Shown here piece after piece: positions 7,314-11,112 of a stretch of 11,112 nucleotides of DNA. The translations under genes were made by a program, and so were the position numbers. The first letter of the stretch is position 1; each line of letters begins with the position of its first letter. The stretch comes from Deltaproteobacteria bacterium (lineage in GTDB: Bacteria > Desulfobacterota > DSM-4660 > Desulfatiglandales > Desulfatiglandaceae). A model generated the notes under the pieces. The model did not search any database, was not told the origin of the DNA, and was given only the letters and a program-made list of their open reading frames with translations. Where the stretch lies: positions 1-11,112 of the forward strand of contig QMLZ01000082.1 of the NCBI GenBank assembly GCA_003646995.1, read 5' to 3'.

Positions 7314-8084
7314 ATGAAAAAGATCGGAAGAAACGATCCGTGCCCTTGCGGGAGCGGAAAGAAATTCAAAAAGTGTCATTTGGGAAGGGAAGATGAACTG
7401 GTATTGGATAGAATGGCAGAGTTTTCCGAAGAACAAAGCCGCCTAATTACCAGCCTCCCCAATGTTAAGCATGGTAGGTCTCAGGAAATATTGGACAAGC
7501 TCGATATTAGGGCGCTGACCGGCCGTTCAGAGGGAATAAAATTCATTGACCTGAAGGCTTATCTTAATCTAGATATCTTTGGTCACAGGCCTCCCGCAGA
7601 AGATGATAAGAGACGGGAGGGAGGAATAGTTGTAAATATATACAAAACATCCAAATCAGATCCTGAAAACATTTATATAGCAATATCCAAAAATATAACT
7701 GATAGTGCCCTTATCCATGAAGTGGCCCATGTGTTGGACTACCTCGCGGGTTCGGGGCTGATGCCTGGAATTGTGAAACCCTTGAGTTTTGAGCTGGGTA
7801 TTCCTGTGGAACATTTGGAGCACCCCATGGAATATGGTTACTGGTTGGATTACCTGAGGGAGGAGTTTGGGGTGCAATTGGACGCAGATGATACCATTAT
7901 ATATTATCTTTATAAAAACAAGATGCTGATTCCTGGTGAAATCATACAAAAGCAGGACACCGAGCTTATCAAAACCAAGTCGGCTCAAATATTAAGATTC
8001 CTATCCGAAAAAAGCGCAGAAATAGACAGCTTGATTTGTGAGCTACCCGGATACATAGGGTCAAGGGTTGGCAGGGATCACTGA
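7314..8084 (+). CDS. SEC-C motif protein with HExxH (putative zinc metallopeptidase-like)
   Basis: A 256-residue protein I cannot assign to a named gene. The N terminus has a clear SEC-C zinc motif, RNDPCPCGSGKKFKKCH (C10, C12, C21, H22), as at the end of SecA and in many stand-alone proteins. The remainder contains ALIHEVAHVLDYLAG, an HExxH metal-binding motif (H135, E136, H139) in a hydrophobic helix, followed by several acidic residues (E160, E166, E169, E173) that could give a third zinc ligand. No signal peptide, so it is probably cytoplasmic. The ATG at 7314 places the SEC-C motif right at the N terminus, its usual place in such proteins; the ribosome site is weak (GGAG at 7294-7297, far upstream). 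Its 3' end overlaps the convergent minus-strand gene by 7 bases. Peptidase activity is inferred from the motif alone. Confidence 0.8.
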   Translation: MKKIGRNDPCPCGSGKKFKKCHLGREDELVLDRMAEFSEEQSRLITSLPNVKHGRSQEILDKLDIRALTGRSEGIKFIDLKAYLNLDIFGHRPPAEDDKRREGGIVVNIYKTSKSDPENIYIAISKNITDSALIHEVAHVLDYLAGSGLMPGIVKPLSFELGIPVEHLEHPMEYGYWLDYLREEFGVQLDADDTIIYYLYKNKMLIPGEIIQKQDTELIKTKSAQILRFLSEKSAEIDSLICELPGYIGSRVGRDH

Positions 8085-8839
8085 GCTGCAATGAGCTTCA
8101 TGGTTTTCTCGCCAAAAAGGGCGAATCTCAGCCACTCGAAACCGAATTTCATCAATTCTACGTCATCTTCAGCAATTTTCAATTTTATCTCCTCCAAAAC
8201 CTCAAATTTTTCAAAAAACGGGCTATGGAATACGAACGCACGAAACCGATCTAGGTTATAAGATGCCATGAAGAACATCTTGAGTTTTTGATCGAGAACT
8301 GCTCCCTGGCTAAGTGAGCGCGAGGCAGTCACTATACGCATCCATGGGTCGTTCATGGTGTTATAGTGAGTAACACCCTCGTGCTTCAGCCATTCCTCTA
8401 TAGTCCACTCCTTATTTTCTTTGAAGCCCAAGCAGTGGGATTCAGAGACTATAAAAAATTTTTCTTTTGCCTTTTCGCCACCCACGGGGAAGGCTGATGC
8501 CATTCCTATTGGGTAGAGCCTACAGGCACCTGGCCTGTCCTCGTATATGGCACAGCCTTGTCTGGTGACAAAAGGGCAGCGCCCGCTTTCAGGGTGCATA
8601 TTTAGCTTTACCAGGGGAAAGACCAAACCCTCCTCAAACACCGTGTCAGTGTAAAGATCCAGGAAACGGTCTGAAAGCAGCCCCAGACGGTTTTTAATCC
8701 TCACAATGTCATACGGTGTAAGTATGAGGCGCAGTCTTGCGCAACACTCAGTAAAACACTCGATTCCAGGGTAGCAGTCAAAGCAAAAGGTGTTGCCTTC
8801 CAGAGGCCTAAAAACCCCCTTACTTGAATTACTTTCCAT
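8078..8839 (-). CDS. YkgJ-family cysteine cluster protein (downstream paralogue)
   Basis: Member of the YkgJ (CxxCxxCC-type) zinc/iron-chelating domain family, of unknown biochemical role. 253 residues. Cysteines form the family pattern: C22, C28, C32-C33 in the N-terminal segment CYPGIECFTECC, then C88 (CPFV), C96 (GCAIYEDRPGAC), C106 and C136, with one extra C19. The LTPYDIVR and YEDRP motifs follow the family. The C-terminal half is helical and ends near VELMKFGFEWLRFALFGEKT. No membrane segment. It aligns along its whole length with its upstream neighbour, so the pair is a tandem duplication. Its start overlaps the neighbour's end by 11 bases, with an AGGAG inside the neighbour's last codons (spacing about 12), suggesting coupled translation from one minus-strand transcript. 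Its 3' end overlaps the convergent SEC-C gene by 7 bases. Confidence 0.88.
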   Translation of the reverse strand: MESNSSKGVFRPLEGNTFCFDCYPGIECFTECCARLRLILTPYDIVRIKNRLGLLSDRFLDLYTDTVFEEGLVFPLVKLNMHPESGRCPFVTRQGCAIYEDRPGACRLYPIGMASAFPVGGEKAKEKFFIVSESHCLGFKENKEWTIEEWLKHEGVTHYNTMNDPWMRIVTASRSLSQGAVLDQKLKMFFMASYNLDRFRAFVFHSPFFEKFEVLEEIKLKIAEDDVELMKFGFEWLRFALFGEKTMKLIAAQ

Positions 8840-9596
8840 CGGCCGTAAGGTCTCCTGGCTTCGCGGCCTCTGCCTTGACCTGGAAGGTCTTCTGGCCTAG
8901 AAGGCCGAATTTGATCCAGTCAAATGCAAATTTCATCAGTTCCACATCGCTTCGTTTTATCTTCTCAATGGTGACCGACTCAACATGGAATCGCTCGAGA
9001 AATGAGCTCTGAAATACAAAATCCCGGAATCGGTCAAGATTGTAAAGAGCCATGAAAGTCATTTTGTAGATTTGCGGGTTATCAATTTCGGGCTCTCCGG
9101 CTTTAAGTGGTCCGGTTACTTGAGAAAACAGGATGTTCATTTGGTCGTATATTGGGACACCTTGATCAACGAGCCAATCACCTATTTGCCAGGTGACCGG
9201 CTCTTTTAGTCCCAGGCACTTGGATTCATCTGCGATGATACGGAATGTGCCATCGTCGTTCATGTCAAGAGGAAACATCCTGCATGCCCAGGGGCGGTCC
9301 TCATAAACTACGCAACCGTGGTCTGTGACAAAGGGACATCTCTTGTCCTCATCATTCATTTTTAGAATAACCAAGGGGATTAATCTCTTTTCCTTTGTCA
9401 AGGTGATGGTGTACTTGTCTAAGAATTCGTCTGAGCTGAGGCCCACCGCCTTTTTCAATCGCACCACGTCATAAGGGGTAAGGGCTATGGTGACATCTTG
9501 GCAACACTGGGTAAAGCAACTAATGCCTGGTTTGCAATGAAAGTTAAATTGGTGCTCTGCGTCCATCCTGAGAAGGGCTTTGGTGTGTTTTTCCAT
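8829..9596 (-). CDS. YkgJ-family cysteine cluster protein (upstream paralogue)
   Basis: 255-residue YkgJ-type protein with the eight-cysteine pattern C21, C27, C31-C32, C87, C95, C105 and C127 (segments CKPGISCFTQCC, CPFVTDHGC, YEDRPWACRMFP, KCLG) and the LTPYDVVR motif. The family is thought to bind zinc or an iron-sulfur cluster; the function is not settled. Cysteine positions match its downstream paralogue with an offset of one residue up to C105, and both share the C-terminal VELMKF..W motif, but this copy has an added hydrophilic tail (EAAKPGDLTADGK) that covers the start of the second gene. The minus-strand ATG has a purine-rich AGGAAAGGA about 8-9 bases upstream. First gene of a two-gene minus operon and divergent from ndk, with 134 bases between the two starts. 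Confidence 0.88.
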   Translation of the reverse strand: MEKHTKALLRMDAEHQFNFHCKPGISCFTQCCQDVTIALTPYDVVRLKKAVGLSSDEFLDKYTITLTKEKRLIPLVILKMNDEDKRCPFVTDHGCVVYEDRPWACRMFPLDMNDDGTFRIIADESKCLGLKEPVTWQIGDWLVDQGVPIYDQMNILFSQVTGPLKAGEPEIDNPQIYKMTFMALYNLDRFRDFVFQSSFLERFHVESVTIEKIKRSDVELMKFAFDWIKFGLLGQKTFQVKAEAAKPGDLTADGK

Positions 9597-9663
9597 AACA
9601 AGGATCCTTTCCTAAGCGAATTATTTTCTATTTAGCCTTTGCCTCCCAAGCCTAGCAAAACGC

Positions 9664-9692
9664 TTGACATCTCAATGTGATCCGGTTAGAGG
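9664..9692 (+). promoter_or_regulatory. Candidate promoter for ndk
   Basis: A perfect TTGACA at 9664-9669 is followed after 17 bases by TTAGAG (9687-9692), a poor -10. It is well placed, about 40 bases before the ndk start codon. No clearer pair was seen in the divergent intergenic stretch 9597-9730. Confidence 0.4.
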
Positions 9693-9730
9693 GAGGCAAA
9701 TCATATCAAAAAGAGGAGGATTTGAGTCTC

Positions 9731-10147
9731 ATGATACAACAAACACTAGCAATTATTAAGCCCGACGGTGTCGCTAGAAAGCTAATCGGCCCGGTGATCA
9801 GCAGAATGGAGAACGAAGGGCTAACAATTAAGGCCATGAAGCTTATCAAGATGACAAAGGAGCAGGCCCAAGGTTTTTATAAAGTGCACGAAGGCAAGCC
9901 CTTTTTTGAAAGTCTCACTGATTTTATGTCGTCAGGACCTTGTGTAGTAATGGTACTTGAAGGAGACGATGCCATCTCCAGGTATCGCCAACTCATGGGC
10001 GCCACCGACTATAAAAAGGCCGAGCCAGGCACGATTCGTCGTGAGTTTGCAACCGACATAGAGAAAAACGTCGTGCACGGCTCAGACTCCCCAGAAAGTG
10101 CCGCATTCGAGATCAGTTATTTTTTCAATGCCCTGGAGATGGTATAG
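9731..10147 (+). CDS. ndk: Nucleoside diphosphate kinase
   Basis: Transfers the gamma phosphate of ATP to nucleoside diphosphates through a phosphohistidine, balancing NTP and dNTP pools in the cytoplasm. The 138 residues match the usual bacterial length of about 140. Visible: the N-terminal TLAIIKPDGVARK strand-loop, FYKVHEGKPFF, the GATDYKKAEPGTIRREFA nucleotide-binding segment, and the active site NVVHGSDSPESAAFEI with catalytic H116 (family usually NxxHGSDS). I placed the start at ATG 9731 (MIQQTLAIIKPDG), not the in-frame upstream ATG at 9677, because this gives the family N terminus and has GAGGAGG (9713-9719) upstream; an extended N terminus would read through that ribosome site. Single gene, ended by a hairpin shared with the convergent gene. 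Confidence 0.96.
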   Translation: MIQQTLAIIKPDGVARKLIGPVISRMENEGLTIKAMKLIKMTKEQAQGFYKVHEGKPFFESLTDFMSSGPCVVMVLEGDDAISRYRQLMGATDYKKAEPGTIRREFATDIEKNVVHGSDSPESAAFEISYFFNALEMV

Positions 10148-10167
10148 GCCGAATGCCGGGGGTACAT

Positions 10168-10202
10168 AAAAGGGGGCCGGAAACAAGCCCAAGCCCCCTT
10201 TT
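10168..10202. terminator. Bidirectional hairpin terminator between ndk and the convergent gene
   Basis: A perfect 10-base-pair stem (10168-10177 AAAAGGGGGC with 10193-10202 GCCCCCTTTT) around a 15-base loop. The stem's own A and T runs give a T-tract after a G/C core on either strand, so it can end transcription both of ndk (stop at 10147) and of the minus-strand gene ending at 10221. Confidence 0.8.
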
Positions 10203-10220
10203 CCCAAAGATCTCGGCAAA

Positions 10221-10532
10221 CTACGATTTTTCTTCCTTTGTTTCCCCTCCCTCTTCTTTGCTCTCGGAAGATTTCTTCTCTTCTTTAAGTTCTTTTATCT
10301 CTTCCTTAAGGCTTTCCACCTCTTGCTTAAGGTCTGTTGAACTTTCCTCGAAGCTCTCCGCCGCTTTTTTATCCTTTATTTCTTCATAACCTAAATAAGC
10401 AGCCAACGCACCGCCCAGAATGAACAATACGGGCAAGGTCCCTTTAAGGATTTCAAGGAAATCTCCCCACCATACTACGATGCCAATGATGCCCAAGATA
10501 ACTGCAGCAACTCCTCCTGCTAATGCGGCCAT
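10221..10532 (-). CDS. Small membrane protein with two transmembrane helices and charged coiled-coil tail
   Basis: 103 residues, no assigned function. Two hydrophobic segments (about 3-21, VAAVILGIIGIVVWW, and 30-47, LPVLFILGGALAAYLG) joined by a short WGDFLEILKG loop form a likely helical hairpin. From about residue 50 the chain is highly charged (SLKEEIKELKEEKKSSE) with a heptad-like pattern suggesting a coiled coil, then a Ser/Glu/Lys-rich disordered end. The ribosome site is excellent: AAGGAGG on the minus strand (complement of 10540-10546), 7 bases before the ATG. Convergent with ndk. The hairpin part (Gly-rich helix, WW, LKG, P, GG) recalls the small magnetosome protein MamI from memory, but such short hydrophobic patterns arise often and no other magnetosome gene is present. 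Confidence 0.78.
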   Translation of the reverse strand: MAALAGGVAAVILGIIGIVVWWGDFLEILKGTLPVLFILGGALAAYLGYEEIKDKKAAESFEESSTDLKQEVESLKEEIKELKEEKKSSESKEEGGETKEEKS

Positions 10533-10578
10533 GTCTCAACCTCCTTATCCAGCTTTGGATTTGCGATCAAGTGGTTAT

Positions 10579-10607
10579 CTATTAACACAAATGCCCATGG
10601 CATTCAA
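10579..10607 (-). promoter_or_regulatory. Weak candidate promoter for the small membrane protein gene
   Basis: On the minus strand TTGAAT (complement of 10602-10607) is followed after 17 bases by TAATAG (complement of 10579-10584), some 47 bases before the ATG. A short dyad ATGCC-CAT-GGCAT (10591-10603) lies in the spacer. Hexamer match only. Confidence 0.25.
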
Positions 10608-10703
10608 GCAATTTCCGTTAAGTTATGAATGATCCCGGTCTTCCAAATGTTTGCCTGCAAGGCCGAAATTCGGAGGGATAAGTCAAAGAAAGATTTTAAA
10701 AAA

Positions 10704-10731
10704 TGGAGGCAGGGTTGCCTGTCTACCTCCA
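10704..10731 (+). other. Bulged hairpin in the intergenic stretch
   Basis: TGGAGG (10704-10709) pairs with CCTCCA (10726-10731) and CAGG (10710-10713) with CCTG (10718-10721), leaving a GTTG loop and a 4-base bulge (TCTA). It is flanked by A-rich sequence on both sides and has no T-run, so it is not a clear terminator; its role is unknown. Confidence 0.4.
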
Positions 10732-10905
10732 AATTAAAAGGATTGCAATTTCGAAAATGTTAGGTAAAATATTCTATAAAAAATGTTGGCAGTGGAAAGA
10801 CGGGGAGAAAAATAAAGCATTTTGGAATATTCGTAAGAATTGGTGGATTTAAGAGGCAAAAAAGAAGATTTTTACGTAAAATTATTCTTGAAAAAAAATA
10901 CGATA

Positions 10906-10911
10906 TATAAT
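10906..10911 (+). promoter_or_regulatory. Candidate -10 box for the tRNA-Thr/tRNA-Tyr operon
   Basis: A perfect TATAAT, embedded in AT-rich DNA, ends 48 bases before tRNA-Thr, fitting a 5' leader of about 40 bases removed by RNase P. The -35 is unclear (TTATTC at 10882-10887 with an 18-base spacer is the best placed). Confidence 0.45.
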
Positions 10912-10930
10912 ATTCTTTAAATTTGCATTG

Positions 10931-10948
10931 TTGCCTGTTACCAGGCAA
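10931..10948 (+). other. Perfect small hairpin in the tRNA leader
   Basis: TTGCCTG (10931-10937) and CAGGCAA (10942-10948) form a 7-base-pair stem with a 4-base loop, ending 11 bases before the mature 5' end of tRNA-Thr. It probably lies in the primary transcript leader; it has no T-run, so it is not a terminator. Confidence 0.55.
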
Positions 10949-10959
10949 GCCACAATTGT

Positions 10960-11035
10960 GCCAGCGTAGCTCAGATGGTAGAGCAACTGACTTGTAATCA
11001 GTGGGTCGGGGGTTCGATTCCCTTCGCTGGCTCCA
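10960..11035 (+). tRNA. tRNA-Thr (anticodon UGU)
   Basis: Complete 76-base cloverleaf: acceptor arm GCCAGCG (10960-10966) with CGCTGGC (11025-11031), D arm GCTC/GAGC, anticodon arm ACTGA/TCAGT around CTTGTAA with anticodon TGT at 10993-10995, T arm GGGGG/CCCTT (two G-U pairs) around TTCGATT, discriminator T and an encoded CCA (11033-11035). UGU reads ACA and wobble-related Thr codons. It is first in a cluster with a probable tRNA-Tyr 49 bases on. Confidence 0.97.
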
Positions 11036-11084
11036 TTGTGTCTGATAATAGTTTTTATTGGGGGCCAATTTAGGCTAGTGTTGT

Positions 11085-11112
11085 GGAGAGGTTCCCGAGC
11101 GGTCAAAGGGAG
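11085..11112 (+). tRNA. tRNA-Tyr, 5' part (cut by window end)
   Basis: The last 28 bases give an acceptor 5' strand (GGAGAGG) and the D arm TTCCCGAGCGGTCAAAGGGAG, typical of bacterial tRNA-Tyr. The anticodon is outside the window, so the identity rests on the D-arm sequence and on the Thr-Tyr order, which matches the tRNA block before tuf in Escherichia coli and other proteobacteria. A tRNA-Ser or tRNA-Leu is less likely because their D arms differ. Confidence 0.8.

Larger units (their letters stand above)
10533..10959. other. Gene-free AT-rich intergenic stretch
   Basis: About 430 bases with no credible gene. It holds the upstream region of the minus-strand small membrane protein gene, a bulged hairpin at 10704-10731, a strongly AT-rich part (about 10690-10920) with A and T tracts, a TATAAT at 10906-10911 and a small perfect hairpin at 10931-10948 just before tRNA-Thr. 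Such AT-rich DNA is typical in front of strongly expressed stable-RNA operons. Confidence 0.7.

Noticed and set aside
6875..7369. Minus-strand open frame of 164 residues across the terminator and zinc-ribbon gene
   Set aside because: It runs through the hdrB terminator and opposite a plus-strand gene with a good ribosome site; no family features.
8885..8906. Inverted repeat GGTCTTCT / AGAAGGCC as a terminator or regulatory hairpin
   Set aside because: It falls within the coding end of the upstream YkgJ gene (GLLGQKT) with no T-run on either strand; probably chance.
9677..9730. N-terminal extension of ndk from the ATG at 9677
   Set aside because: The extension is not found in the NDK family and would read through the GAGGAGG ribosome site of the ATG at 9731.
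10760..11106. Minus-strand reading frames across the tRNA region, including one with RRESNPRPTDYKSVALPSELRW
   Set aside because: This is the well-known false protein made by translating the antisense of a tRNA gene; it overlaps tRNA-Thr and has no ribosome site or family match.
1..11112. CRISPR array, insertion sequence or prophage
   Set aside because: No regularly spaced repeats, transposase, integrase or phage gene is visible; the only direct duplication is the YkgJ gene pair.

Overview
The window is a piece of the dissimilatory sulfate-reduction region of an anaerobic bacterium, most likely a Desulfobacterota (deltaproteobacterial) sulfate reducer or sulfur disproportionator. The evidence is an AprA-QmoA-QmoB series, two YkgJ-type cysteine-cluster genes, a SEC-C protein and, at the right edge, a tRNA-Thr/tRNA-Tyr pair of the kind that precedes tuf in many proteobacteria. 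I cannot name a genus. Base composition looks moderate (near half G+C by eye), with one clearly AT-rich stretch at about 10690-10920.

Left part (1-6984): the 3' end of aprA (APS reductase alpha subunit, start outside the window), an intrinsic terminator, a 210-base gap with a large imperfect hairpin and promoter-like hexamers, then four plus-strand genes, qmoA, qmoB, an hdrC-like gene and an hdrB-like gene, closed by a strong terminator. In most Gram-negative sulfate reducers the third Qmo gene is qmoC, a fusion of an HdrC-like ferredoxin part and a membrane cytochrome b part. Here that position holds a soluble HdrC and a soluble HdrB with two complete CCG domains, and no membrane subunit is seen. 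The set therefore looks like a cytoplasmic QmoAB-HdrCB complex that would exchange electrons with AprAB without a membrane anchor encoded in this operon.

Middle part (7016-9596): a small zinc-ribbon protein and a SEC-C protein with an HExxH motif (plus strand, close together), followed tail-to-tail by two tandem YkgJ-family paralogues on the minus strand that overlap each other by 11 bases.

Right part (9664-11112): ndk (nucleoside diphosphate kinase) and, convergent with it, a small two-helix membrane protein with a charged coiled-coil tail. The two genes share a hairpin between them. A gene-free AT-rich stretch of about 430 bases follows, then tRNA-Thr(UGU) and the first 28 bases of a probable tRNA-Tyr, cut by the window edge.

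The strongest leads are the membrane-free Qmo variant, the 67-base dyad upstream of qmoA, and the HExxH/SEC-C protein.
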